DNA from: Adhaeribacter arboris
GTDB lineage: Bacteria > Bacteroidota > Bacteroidia > Cytophagales > Hymenobacteraceae
DNA length: 64,000 nucleotides
Reading direction: 5' to 3'
Assembly (NCBI RefSeq): GCF_003023845.1
Contig: NZ_PYFT01000001.1
Location: forward strand, 4,464,001-4,528,000
Shown here: positions 46,170 through 55,471 of the stretch, in pieces
Numbering within the stretch: position 1 is the first letter of the stretch
Layout of the letters: the number at the start of each line of letters is the position of its first letter
The notes under the pieces: generated by a model
Database searches by the model: none
What the model was told of the DNA's origin: nothing
The model's input: only the letters and a program-made list of their open reading frames with translations
Program-made: the position numbers and the translations under genes

Positions 46170-46745
46170 TTAAGCGCGCTTTTTCTTGCGAAGCTCACTT
46201 AAATATTCGGGCGTAAATCCCAGGAAAGAGGCTAATAAGTATTGCGGAATGCGTTGAATAAATTGAGGATAGCTAGCAGCAAAATTCTGGTACAGTTCTT
46301 CCCGCGAATAGTCGTAAAGAAATTTAATTCTAACCTGACTTGCTCCATACGCTTTTTGATAAATTAACCGGAAATACCTTTCCAGGTGCGGGAATTGTTG
46401 AAAAAGCTGTTCCTGGGCCGAAAAGCTGATGGCGAGAACTTCTGTTTTTTCTACGCCCTGGATGTAAAAGTTGGAAGGTTGCTGATTTTGAAAAGCTAAA
46501 TAATCGGTTAACCACCAGTTTTCTATTGCAAACTGAATGGTTTGTTCTACGCCTTTTTCATTTACGAAAAAGAGGCGTAAACACCCTTTTACAACAAAGT
46601 AATTAGAGGTACAAATGCTGCCTTCCGATAGTAAGCTTTCTTTTTTAGCTAAGCGGATTGGTTGAAAATAAGATAAAATGGCGGGAACATCCGCTTCCTT
46701 AATTTCTACAAACCGGGCAAAGTGCTTAATTAATTGCTCAGACAT
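46170..46745 (-). CDS. Crp/Fnr family transcriptional regulator
   Basis: A 191-residue protein. The N-terminal cyclic-nucleotide-binding beta-roll (about 12-120) includes LLSEGSICTSNYFVVKGCLRLFFVNEKGVEQTIQFAIENWW. The C-terminal helix-turn-helix is RIPQYLLASFLGFTPEYLSELRKKKRA, short as usual in Bacteroidota members. There is no Cys cluster as in Fnr, so oxygen sensing is not supported. It heads a minus-strand cluster that includes the deleted AhpD-like gene, which it probably regulated. Confidence 0.88.
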   Translation of the reverse strand: MSEQLIKHFARFVEIKEADVPAILSYFQPIRLAKKESLLSEGSICTSNYFVVKGCLRLFFVNEKGVEQTIQFAIENWWLTDYLAFQNQQPSNFYIQGVEKTEVLAISFSAQEQLFQQFPHLERYFRLIYQKAYGASQVRIKFLYDYSREELYQNFAASYPQFIQRIPQYLLASFLGFTPEYLSELRKKKRA

Positions 46746-47569
46746 TTTAAGGTTAGAAGTACAAGGCAGCTTTTCAATTTATTCGCAAATTTTGGCTTTA
46801 ACAGAGACCTGTTTTTCTGATATGCCCAGAACAAGGTAGTAAACAATTTAATTAGAAGGGCAAATTTGACTGACATTTAAAATTGCACTTATAGCGTGGA
46901 AGTTACGGGAGTAAATCTGCGCCATCGTGTGCCATGGTGGTTTACTGCTACGCCCAATATTCTAAACTGCTAAATAAGAATAACAACTAACCAAGCATAA
47001 TTGACAGCAGTTTGGTTGTGGCGGGCTGCTAAGATTCCGGTGTCGGAGGAACATTCCGGATGCAGGAGGAAAGAAAGCTTAGACCAGTCTTTTTTGGTTA
47101 CATATTTACTTAATAAAAAACCAAGGGCTATTTTCTTCCGGCTACCAAATAAGCAATATTTCATCGAACCGATAAAATGAACGTGTATCCTCCGTCTTTA
47201 AATGAAATTCAATAAGTTGGTTTTGCCAAGAATACTCCACTAAATACCAGTTATAAAAATCAAAATTCAAAATTTAAGATACTAAGAGCTAAGCTTTTAC
47301 AACAGGTCTGGCTTTTTTATTGCCATTATTTAACCGAATTCCGTACCTCGGCGGAGTGTTATAAAAGCGAACAAGTACCTGTATCAGAACCGGACAATCT
47401 TAACTTCTAAAGTTTCTTATAATTTAATAAATTATTAATAATCAGGAATTTAGCAAAGTGGCATTTTATTGTATACCTCCTTAGGCGGGAAGTAATTCTA
47501 TTCATTCCGGTTTGCCGGAAGATATATTCTGAATAAAACTGGAAAGTAAACCGCCATAATCTGATTTTT
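46746..47569. other. Long intergenic region of 824 bp, no supported gene
   Basis: Between the divergent Crp regulator and TolC genes. Only a poor-quality frame on the minus strand (46970-47164) is open and has no recognisable domain. No tRNA, hairpin or repeat was seen. Confidence 0.4.
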
Positions 47570-49036
47570 ATGTTTAAACCTTTAACTTTTATCCTGGCTT
47601 TTTTGCTGCTCCTCTCCTCCGGAAAACTGGCAGCTCAGCAAAGTCCCCGCGTTTGGTCTCTGGATTCGTGTATTAATCAGGCCATTGCGCAAAATATTCT
47701 GGTAAAGCAAAGCGAATTGAATTTACAATCAAGCCGGGTGGTAAATGCCCAAACCAAGGCGGCTTTTTTGCCAACCAGCCAGTTTAATGGCTCTCACTCG
47801 TACAACACCGGCCGGTCCATTGACCCGTTTACCAACCAACCTACTACCGACCAAATTCAATCGAATAACTTTGGCTTATCCGCGGATCTTACTTTGTTTA
47901 ACGGCGGGCAATTGCAGCACCGGTTACAGCAAAGTAAATTAGGTTTAAAAGCGAGTCAGTACGAACTGGAGCAAACCCGCCAATCAGTAGCGTTAAACGT
48001 AACGCTGGCCTATTTACAGGTTTTGTTTAGTCAGGAACTTTTAATTATTGCCGAGAACCAGCTAAAAAATACCAATTTACAGGTAGAGCGGTCTAAACAT
48101 TTGGTGGATGCGGGCGCCTTAGCTACTTCTACCCTCGCCGATTTAGAGGTACAGGCAACCCAAGACGAACTCCAGCAGGTAACCGCGGCTACTAATTTAA
48201 AAACCAACCGATTAGCTTTACTGCAGTTATTAAACTTACCGGCTACCACCAATTTTACTATTCAACCTCTCAATACGGAAGTACCTGCCACCAACCCGTA
48301 TAATAAAACTACCGAAGAGTTAATAGCTGTTGCGGAGAAAATACAGCCCGGCATTATAGGCGCCGATTTCCGGGTAAAAAGTGCGCACCAGGGGGTTCGG
48401 GCGGCGCGGGCTAGTTTACTGCCTATTATAGGCGTGAGCGGTTACATGGGCAGTAATTATTCCAGCGCGGTACCTACGTCGCGGTTTGTGGCCGATGGTA
48501 CCGGTACCACCACTCGGGAAGTTCCTTCGCCAACCGATTTTGTTTTAATTAACGGTACGCGTATGCCGATTATTCAAACCCAAACTACTACTAACGGCGC
48601 TGTAGAAAGTTTTCATTATTTTGATCAGTTAAAATTTAACATGCGCAAAAGCATTGGTCTGTACTTGAGTTTCCCGATTTTAAATAGCTGGCAAAACCGG
48701 ACACGCTTAAGTAACGCCATTATTGCCGAAAAAACCGCCGAGTACGCCGCTGAAAATGTCCGGCTACAGCTTCGCCAGAATATAGAGCTGGCTCATAGTA
48801 ACCTAGAAGCTGCGCAAATCCGTTTTAAAACGGCTAGCCGACAAGTAACTGCTTCTAAAGTAGCTTACGATGCTGCCCAAAAGCGCTTCGAAAGCGGCAG
48901 CGTGCACTTCGTAGATTTAAACCTGGCCAAGACCAATTACGACAAAGCCCTCAGTAACCAGGTGCAAGCCAAGTACGATTACTTATTCCGGCAACGGTTG
49001 TTAGATTTTTACTTACAAGAATCTACGGCTAAATAA
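47570..49036 (+). CDS. TolC family outer-membrane efflux protein
   Basis: A 488-residue protein with signal peptide MFKPLTFILAFLLLLSSGKLAAQ. The two OEP halves are visible: WSLDSCINQAIAQNILVKQSELNL at the start, then coiled-coil helices, a beta segment with FGLSADLTLFNGGQ and the second half with YLSFPILNSWQNRTRLSNA and GSVHFVDLNLAKTNYDKALSNQVQAKYDYLFRQRLLDFYL. These proteins form trimeric outer-membrane channels for efflux or type I secretion. The inner-membrane partner is not adjacent, though four MacB/FtsX permeases lie downstream on the other strand. A strong terminator follows. Confidence 0.92.
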   Translation: MFKPLTFILAFLLLLSSGKLAAQQSPRVWSLDSCINQAIAQNILVKQSELNLQSSRVVNAQTKAAFLPTSQFNGSHSYNTGRSIDPFTNQPTTDQIQSNNFGLSADLTLFNGGQLQHRLQQSKLGLKASQYELEQTRQSVALNVTLAYLQVLFSQELLIIAENQLKNTNLQVERSKHLVDAGALATSTLADLEVQATQDELQQVTAATNLKTNRLALLQLLNLPATTNFTIQPLNTEVPATNPYNKTTEELIAVAEKIQPGIIGADFRVKSAHQGVRAARASLLPIIGVSGYMGSNYSSAVPTSRFVADGTGTTTREVPSPTDFVLINGTRMPIIQTQTTTNGAVESFHYFDQLKFNMRKSIGLYLSFPILNSWQNRTRLSNAIIAEKTAEYAAENVRLQLRQNIELAHSNLEAAQIRFKTASRQVTASKVAYDAAQKRFESGSVHFVDLNLAKTNYDKALSNQVQAKYDYLFRQRLLDFYLQESTAK

Positions 49037-49056
49037 GGAAAGTATATTTTAAGGAC

Positions 49057-49090
49057 AAGCCCGGCTGAATAATTGAAATCAGCCGGGCTT
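49057..49090 (+). terminator. Rho-independent terminator of the TolC gene
   Basis: Perfect 12-nt arms AAGCCCGGCTGA/TCAGCCGGGCTT with a 10-nt loop, then TTTT, 20 bp past the stop. Confidence 0.92.
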
Positions 49091-49410
49091 TTTTATGAAT
49101 GACATTATATACCAATAAAGGAGGGAGCAAGGAATTATAATAAATTGAATCTGCTACGATGTAATAAAGGTAGTTTGTCCGTTGAGCCTGGGCCAGTCTC
49201 CAGTTGTTAAGGCGGATGCGGTTTTAAAAATAACTTGTTTGCCTCCATAGCCAAACGGGCATTATCTATTCTTGGCTAGTTTTACCTGATAGCAGTAGTA
49301 AAATTAGTAAATACGTCTTCCTTAATTTAGTATAGGCTTGCGATAGAGCTTTTAAAAAATAGGCTTAGTAGTGAAAAACTAACTTTAGTAGGTGTTTTTT
49401 ATTTACGTGA

Positions 49411-49443
49411 AAAAGCCAGACCTGCAAAATAGGCCTGGCTTTT
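49411..49443 (-). terminator. Rho-independent terminator of the first FtsX permease gene
   Basis: AAAAGCCAGACC pairs with GGCCTGGCTTTT with one mismatch around a 9-nt loop. It lies 44 bp beyond the minus-strand stop at 49487, with a run of T on the minus strand. Confidence 0.8.
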
Positions 49444-49486
49444 AATATTAATTAGGATTTGCTCATTCAAAATTTGTCATCCACCG

Positions 49487-51919
49487 CTATTCACTGCGTA
49501 AGGCGTTTGCCGGATTACTGCCCGCCGCCTTTATCGCGTGGAACGAAACGGTGAGTAAAGCAATGATAACCGCCAGCACCGTAGCTAAGCCAAACGTCCA
49601 CCACGAAATAGGCGTACGGTAAGCAAAATCCTGCAGCCACTGGTGCATCCCATACCAAGCAATGGGCCAGGCCAGAATATTAGCGAGCAATACCAGTTTT
49701 AGAAAATCTTTCGAGAGCAGGGAGACAATGCCGGTAGTGGAGGCGCCTAATACTTTGCGAATACCAATTTCTTTGGTGCGTTGCTCAATAGCGAAAGAGG
49801 CCAGGCCAAACAAACCCAAGCAGGCAATTAAGATAGCAATAGCGGAGAAAAAGGTAAACAAAGTTCCCAGTCGTTGTTCGGTTTCGTACAAGCGGCCAAA
49901 TTTTTCGTCCAGAAACGTATACTCAAATGGCCGGTGCGGTAAAAATTGCTTCCAGGTTTTCTCGATATGGGCTAATCCTGCCTGCAATTGATTGCCTTTT
50001 ATTTTAAAGGATAGATCGTTGTAGCCATCCCCTTGCGACATAATAAAGATTAGCGGTTTAATTTTCTCGTGCATCGACTCAAAATGAAAATCTTGCAGCA
50101 CGCCCACCAGTTTCCCTTTGCGGTTACCGTACTCTACATTGCGACCCAGCGCTTCCCGCGGATTCGTAAAGCCCAGCATTTTTACTCCGGCTTCGTTCAG
50201 AATAAAGGCCATGGAATCGTCGGTAGGGTATTCGCGGGGAGCAAAATTACGGCCGGCTACTAATTTTATTTTGTAAGTATCAATAAACTGCTCATCTATA
50301 CCTAAATACTGAAAAGAAATAGGCGAGGGAGCCAGCGAATCTTCTTTTTGAATCCGGACGGTACCCATCGAATTTAATAACCGATCGGATGGCACACCAA
50401 TAGACCGGCCCACTTGCATAACCGGGCCGCTGGCCAGCACCTCGTTCCGGAAAGCATTAAACTTGTCGTTGAGTTCGCTGGTATAGTCCATGGTAACAAT
50501 GTGTTCTTTATCGAACCCTAAAGCCATGTTCCGGCAAAATCCTAATTGCTTATACACAATAGCAGTACACACTAACAATACCACCGAAATAGCGAATTGC
50601 AGCACCACCAGCGTTTTGCGTAATGATACCGAATTGCGCCCCACGGTAAGTTTGCCTTTTAATACTTTAACCGGCTGAAACGAAGATAAGAACAGGGCGG
50701 GGTAGGATCCCGCAATCAATCCCACCAGCAAGGCCAAGCCAACCATTACTAAAATCATTACGCCACCATTCCCGAAGGTAAAGCGTAACTCTTCCTCTAA
50801 AAATCTGTTCAAAATGGGTAAAGTTAGCCGGGTGAGAACCAGGGCAATAATCACGGCTAATAAAGCAAACAGCAAAGATTCGCTCAAGAACTGCCGGATT
50901 AAATTAGGCTGAGTTGCTCCCATTACTTTGCGTAGACCAATTTCTTTCGCGCGCAACGAAGAGCGGGCCGTAGACAAATTCATGAAATTAATGCAGGCGA
51001 TCAGTAAGATAAACAGCGCTACCGCCGAAAATAAATACACGTTGGTAATATTGCCGTTGGGCTCTATTTCTGAATCCAGGTGCGAGCGTAAGTGAATGTC
51101 GGTAAGTTTCTGAAGAAACAGCTTGGTCCAGGACGAGGGCTTTACCTGACCATCGCTTTCTTCGGTCATGTGGCGGTCGATGAAAGCCGGAAATTGCGCT
51201 TCTATATTCGCTACCGGATAATCTTTCGGGAAAAGTAAATACGTGTTAAAAGAGTTGTTGCCCCAGTTGGTCAGTAAGTTTTGTTTGCCGTAAATGGTAC
51301 TGTCTTCCAGGGTGTTAAACGATACCAGAAAATCGGGATGCATGTGGGAATTAGCCGGGAAAGATTCGTAAACGCCCGTTACCTTAACGTTAAACTGGTT
51401 GTTCATGCGCAGCACTTGGCCCATGGGGCTTTTATCCGGAAAGTACTTTTTGGCCATTTTTTCGGTGAGCATTATGGAATACGGCTCCTGCAAGGCTTTA
51501 TCCGGGCTGCCCTGACGTACCGGCACGGTAAATATTTTAAAAAATGCTGGCTCCGCAAAGAAAATTTCGCTTTCGTTAAACGAATGCTCTCTGTCTAAGG
51601 CCAATAGAGTGTTGGTTTGCAGGGTACGCGCTACTTGCTCCACATCCGGAAAATCGTTTTTGAGTAAAGGACCGAAGGGCGGCGCTACGTTGGCTAAATG
51701 TAAATTCACGTTTCCGTCCGGGTCGGAGAAATTACGGGTAACCCGGTAAATGCGGTCGGCATTTTTATGATAGGTATCGTAGCTGAGTTCCTGCCGGATA
51801 TACAAGGCAATGAGCAAGCAACAGGTAAGCCCTACCGCCAGACCAAATAAATTAATAAAAGTAAATACCCGGTGCCGCCGCATGTTACGCCAGGCAATTA
51901 GCAAATAATTCTTGAGCAT
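49487..51919 (-). CDS. FtsX/MacB-type ABC transporter permease (first of four)
   Basis: An 810-residue membrane protein. In order: one N-terminal helix (IAWRNMRRHRVFTFINLFGLAVGLTCCLLIALYI, about 8-41), a MacB-type periplasmic core (about 45-255), three FtsX helices (about 290-410) with the cytoplasmic ARSSLRAKEIGLRKVMGATQPNLIRQFLSESLL motif, a second helix, a second periplasmic core, and the last FtsX block (about 680-810) with QRTKEIGIRKVLGAS. Such permeases export or transmit mechanical force for lipoproteins, peptides or cell-wall enzymes. No ATPase gene lies next to it. It is closely related in layout to the three other permeases of the cluster. Confidence 0.9.
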   Translation of the reverse strand: MLKNYLLIAWRNMRRHRVFTFINLFGLAVGLTCCLLIALYIRQELSYDTYHKNADRIYRVTRNFSDPDGNVNLHLANVAPPFGPLLKNDFPDVEQVARTLQTNTLLALDREHSFNESEIFFAEPAFFKIFTVPVRQGSPDKALQEPYSIMLTEKMAKKYFPDKSPMGQVLRMNNQFNVKVTGVYESFPANSHMHPDFLVSFNTLEDSTIYGKQNLLTNWGNNSFNTYLLFPKDYPVANIEAQFPAFIDRHMTEESDGQVKPSSWTKLFLQKLTDIHLRSHLDSEIEPNGNITNVYLFSAVALFILLIACINFMNLSTARSSLRAKEIGLRKVMGATQPNLIRQFLSESLLFALLAVIIALVLTRLTLPILNRFLEEELRFTFGNGGVMILVMVGLALLVGLIAGSYPALFLSSFQPVKVLKGKLTVGRNSVSLRKTLVVLQFAISVVLLVCTAIVYKQLGFCRNMALGFDKEHIVTMDYTSELNDKFNAFRNEVLASGPVMQVGRSIGVPSDRLLNSMGTVRIQKEDSLAPSPISFQYLGIDEQFIDTYKIKLVAGRNFAPREYPTDDSMAFILNEAGVKMLGFTNPREALGRNVEYGNRKGKLVGVLQDFHFESMHEKIKPLIFIMSQGDGYNDLSFKIKGNQLQAGLAHIEKTWKQFLPHRPFEYTFLDEKFGRLYETEQRLGTLFTFFSAIAILIACLGLFGLASFAIEQRTKEIGIRKVLGASTTGIVSLLSKDFLKLVLLANILAWPIAWYGMHQWLQDFAYRTPISWWTFGLATVLAVIIALLTVSFHAIKAAGSNPANALRSE

Positions 51920-51991
51920 AATTATTTTGGTTAGATGGTCATTTATTTGGGGATGCTCGTAGCTATTGTCCTAATAACTTTCCTTACTATC

Positions 51992-52118
51992 GCGAGCGTC
52001 CCGCTCGTGAGGGGTATCGTCTGGCCGGTGATAAATCAACTTGTTGGCACGTAGCCAGCGTATACCGGTTGGCCCGGCCAGAGACCTCCCGGTAGTAGGC
52101 ACGAGCGAGGACGCCCGC
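51992..52118. repeat. Large imperfect inverted-repeat element (REP/MITE-like)
   Basis: Left arm from 51992 (GCGAGCGTCC, CGCTCGTG) and right arm 52100-52118 in opposite orientation (CACGAGCGAGGACGCCCGC). Inner complementary blocks lie around 52018-52028 and 52074-52083 (TCTGGCCGG/CCGGCCAGA), with a small central hairpin TGGC-ACGTA-GCCA near 52046. The left arm itself is a hairpin CGAGCG-TCC-CGCTCG (51993-52007). It is GC-richer than the surroundings. It sits between the permease and pentapeptide genes and carries no supported protein. Confidence 0.6.
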
Positions 52119-52155
52119 ACCAGCTGTTTTAACCGGCACTTTTAGTTTTCCTGGT

Positions 52156-52959
52156 TTATTTTCTCTGAAATACTTCCCGGAATCTCTGGTCACCCATTTG
52201 GGTGTATTTAAAATCTTTGGCCCCGTTAAACGCGATTCCTTGTAGTTTTACATCGTCCGAAAAATCAGCGTATTTAAAGTTGGCCAAGCCGTTAAATTGT
52301 GCCCGTTCAAAATTGGTTTTGCTGGGGAACTTTGCGTATTTAAAATCGGCATCTTCGGTAAAAACAGCCTGGCTGAAATTGGTGCCCGCCGGAAAATGAA
52401 CGTATTTAAAAACGGCGCCGTCGGTGAACTTTACTTTACTAAAATCCGGGGCTTGTTCAAATTTGGTGTATTTAAAGAAAGCTTCGTCTTTAAACTGGCT
52501 GCCGGCAAAAGAAACTTCTTCTTTAAACTGGCTGTATTTAAAAGTAGTTTCCTGCTCAAAAGTACAGTTCTCAAAACGCACTGCTTTATCGAAATTAGTA
52601 TTATAAGTTTCGTTTTTCTTGTCGCTGTTATTGAAGTACATAATGCCCTGGTCCGGATTAAAGTAGGCTAGTACTTTGCCGCTAAAGGTACAGTTCGAGA
52701 AAGTTAGCGGAGCGGTAACGGTGCTGATGTATTCCTTCGTAGTAGGGTCATTGTCCTCATTCGTGAATTTTTTTAACTTTTTATTCGCCAGTTGAGTTAG
52801 GTCGAGATGGCCGGTTATTTCGGCATTTTTGTACGTTACGGTCTCACCGCGGTTTATCTGCGCGATAATGTCGGCAGCGGCAACTTTTGTTTGGGCTACT
52901 ACACTGCCACTGCCCGAAACTATAATAATGATCAGGAGAACAAACACTAACTTTTTCAT
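52156..52959 (-). CDS. Pentapeptide-repeat-like exported protein with an exact 22-residue period
   Basis: A 267-residue protein with a signal peptide (MKKLVFVLLIIIIVSGSGSVVAQ). Residues about 30-75 form a domain with NRGETVTYKNAEITGHLDLTQL, followed by a beta-helix-like region of pentapeptide type. The motif FKY recurs six times at exact 22-residue spacing (FKYSQF, FKYTKF, FKYVHF, FKYAKF, FKYADF, FKYTQ), with Phe every 5 or 6 residues. Classic pentapeptide helices use 20 per turn, so this is a variant. Function unknown; periplasmic or surface localisation is likely. It lies between two permease genes on the same strand. Confidence 0.8.
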   Translation of the reverse strand: MKKLVFVLLIIIIVSGSGSVVAQTKVAAADIIAQINRGETVTYKNAEITGHLDLTQLANKKLKKFTNEDNDPTTKEYISTVTAPLTFSNCTFSGKVLAYFNPDQGIMYFNNSDKKNETYNTNFDKAVRFENCTFEQETTFKYSQFKEEVSFAGSQFKDEAFFKYTKFEQAPDFSKVKFTDGAVFKYVHFPAGTNFSQAVFTEDADFKYAKFPSKTNFERAQFNGLANFKYADFSDDVKLQGIAFNGAKDFKYTQMGDQRFREVFQRK

Positions 52960-53051
52960 GGCTTTAATTTTTTATAGATGATGAGATGCGATTGGCTGTA
53001 AAGGGTAACTGCCCCTTCCGGAAAAGGTAACAGCCTTTCATAATTAATTTT

Positions 53052-55448
53052 TCACTCGTTTCGTAAGGCTTTTACCGGGTTGTCTAAAGCGGCTTTAATG
53101 GCTTGAAAACTAATGGTTAGTAAGGCTATAAGTAAGGCGGCTCCGCCTGCCAGCCCAAAAATCCACCAACTTATATCTATGCGGTGCGCAAAATCCTGCA
53201 GCCATTTTCGCATGAACCACCAGGCAAAAGGTGCCGCAACTGCAATAGCCACCAGTATGAGTTGCAGGAAATTTTTAGAAATAAGAGTAACAATGCTGAG
53301 GGTGGTAGCTCCTAAAACTTTACGGATGCCAATTTCTTTGGTACGTTGAGCAATCGTGAACGTAGTTAATCCAAATAATCCCAGGCAGGCCAGCAGCACG
53401 GTAAGGCCCGTAAATACACTGAAAATATTAGCTAGTCGGTCTTCGGCTTTATACTGGGCATTAAAGGCATCGTCCAGAAAAGTATAAGTAAATGGTGTTT
53501 TTTGGTCGAATTGCTGATACATTTTTTCCATTGCTTCCAGGGTTGAGGGCAGATTGGTACGGGAATTAATACGCGCGAATAAACAGCCGCCAACGGCTCC
53601 CCAGACATTAGAAGTATCAGGGGCAATTACCAAACCTAAAGGCTGATTTTCGTGCACCAGCGAACCAAAGACAAAATTTTTAACTAACCCAGCTACTTCA
53701 TAGTCTCCTCCTCCCGGCATGTTAATGAAGCTACCCACCGGATTAGCCGGTAAACCTAATTTATTTAGCGCTAACTCATTTAATATTATTTTTTGTGGCT
53801 GATTTAATGCCGTAGCAGAAACAGGTGGAATTTTCCACTGGACTCCTAGAGTCGGAACAAAGTTTTTATCAACCGACAGAACAGGTAAGAGAATATCTTC
53901 TTTTTGGTCTTTTCCTTTGGCCACCAGCATGTCGTAACCCTTATACAGAGGATAACGGGCAGTAGCTACTTGCGACACCCCGGGCAAAGCGGCAATCTCT
54001 TGTTTAAACCGTTGGTAATGGCTGCCGAAAGTTTCGGTAATCGAAATCATTACTACATTTTCCCGGTTTATTCCCGTATCGGTGTGCCGGAAATAATATA
54101 ACTGCCGATCGATAACCAGACCGCAAATCATTAAACCTACCGAAATACTAAATTGCGCTGTGGTAAAAATCTGGCGTACCCGAATGGCGCTGGTTTGTTT
54201 GCTCATTTTTCCTTTTAAAGTAGCCACAGGGTTATAAGCCGAAAGAATAAATGAAGGATAACTGCCCGCCAAGAAAATAGTGAATACGAACAGGGCCACT
54301 AAAAGCAGCAGCATGGTGGAACTGTACAAAAACGATGAATCGATTTGCAACTGCAATTTATTTAAAAACCAGGGAGTAATCAGGTAACAAGCGCCATACG
54401 CCAGGCCAAAAGCCAGAATGGTAAACAAAGTAGACTCCACGTAAAACTGAGCCATTATAATTTTGCGGCCGGCTCCAAACACTTTCCGGACGCCAATTTC
54501 TTTGGCCCGGACAGTAGAACGTGCCGTTGTTAAACTCATGTAATTAATTAGTGCCAGCAATAAAATTAAGCCCGCCACTAAAGGAAAAATTTTTATGTAT
54601 TTAGAATTAGCAAAATCACCGAAATTTGATTTCAGGTGGATATCCGGCAGAGAGGTAAGAATAAATTTTTGAACTTCTGCGAACTTGTCTTCCTGTACTA
54701 GTTGGCGAAGAGTGCTTTGTAACCGGCTGGTATCGGCTGGTTGCTTTAACCGGAAATACGTTCGGAATAGGCCCCCTTTTACCAAGGGTGATTTTAATAA
54801 TTCAGCTGCTTCAGGTAGGGCTTTTAGGCTGGCATTAGAAGCTATAAAATCGAAAGTGATGCTGGAGTTGGAAGGTGCATTGGCGGCTACTCCGGTTATT
54901 TGATACACAAAAGTACTATCGGTTTTAATGCGTAATGTTTTGCCAACCGGATTACTGTTGCCAAAGTACTTGGTCGCCATATCCTGAGAAATAACCACCG
55001 AAAAAGGTGCCTGCAAAACGGTAGCCGGATTACCTTGCTTTAAAGCAAAAGTGAAGAAGCGGAAAAAATCAGCATCGGCAAACAAGAAATTGCTTTCTAT
55101 GAAAGTAGCGTTGGTTACCGCCAGCTTTTGAATAACCACGCTTTTACTCGGTTGGTGCGTCCGCATGAAACCCGTAACAGCTGGTTCGCTTTGCAGTACT
55201 GCGGGTCCGGTACTAAAACTCATGGTAGGAAACTGAATCTTGTTGCCACCCATGGTTAATTGTTCGTGCACAGCAAATGTGCGCTCCGCCTGAGTGTGAA
55301 ACCGGTCGAAGCTTCGCTCGTGAGCCACGTAAACCATAATCAACATGCAAACTGCCAGCCCTACTGCCAGACCGCCCAGGTTAATGAGGCTGTATAATTT
55401 GTGCCGGATTAAGTTGCGCCACGCAATAACAATATAGTTGTAAAACAT
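53052..55448 (-). CDS. FtsX/MacB-type ABC transporter permease (second of four)
   Basis: A 798-residue protein with the same layout as the neighbouring permeases: N-terminal helix (IVIAWRNLIRHKLYSLINLGGLAVGLAVCMLIMVYV), MacB-like periplasmic core, FtsX helices with ARSTVRAKEIGVRKVFGAGRKIIMAQFYVESTLF, a second core and a C-terminal FtsX block with TIAQRTKEIGIRKVLGATTLSIVTLISKNFLQL. It ends in AALDNPVKALRNE, like the other members (NPxxALRxE). It is downstream of the third permease by 23 bp, so the two probably share a transcript. Substrate unknown; no ATPase nearby. Confidence 0.9.
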   Translation of the reverse strand: MFYNYIVIAWRNLIRHKLYSLINLGGLAVGLAVCMLIMVYVAHERSFDRFHTQAERTFAVHEQLTMGGNKIQFPTMSFSTGPAVLQSEPAVTGFMRTHQPSKSVVIQKLAVTNATFIESNFLFADADFFRFFTFALKQGNPATVLQAPFSVVISQDMATKYFGNSNPVGKTLRIKTDSTFVYQITGVAANAPSNSSITFDFIASNASLKALPEAAELLKSPLVKGGLFRTYFRLKQPADTSRLQSTLRQLVQEDKFAEVQKFILTSLPDIHLKSNFGDFANSKYIKIFPLVAGLILLLALINYMSLTTARSTVRAKEIGVRKVFGAGRKIIMAQFYVESTLFTILAFGLAYGACYLITPWFLNKLQLQIDSSFLYSSTMLLLLVALFVFTIFLAGSYPSFILSAYNPVATLKGKMSKQTSAIRVRQIFTTAQFSISVGLMICGLVIDRQLYYFRHTDTGINRENVVMISITETFGSHYQRFKQEIAALPGVSQVATARYPLYKGYDMLVAKGKDQKEDILLPVLSVDKNFVPTLGVQWKIPPVSATALNQPQKIILNELALNKLGLPANPVGSFINMPGGGDYEVAGLVKNFVFGSLVHENQPLGLVIAPDTSNVWGAVGGCLFARINSRTNLPSTLEAMEKMYQQFDQKTPFTYTFLDDAFNAQYKAEDRLANIFSVFTGLTVLLACLGLFGLTTFTIAQRTKEIGIRKVLGATTLSIVTLISKNFLQLILVAIAVAAPFAWWFMRKWLQDFAHRIDISWWIFGLAGGAALLIALLTISFQAIKAALDNPVKALRNE

Positions 55449-55471
55449 ATGGCTTATTTTTAAAGTAAAAC

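Noticed and set aside
46970-47164. Open frame of 64 codons on the minus strand in the gap before the TolC gene
   Set aside because: Composition is not protein-like, no domain or start context, and it lies in a long gene-free region.
51987-52193. Open frame over the inverted-repeat element
   Set aside because: It crosses the repeat arms and overlaps the 3' end of the pentapeptide gene without its own start signal.
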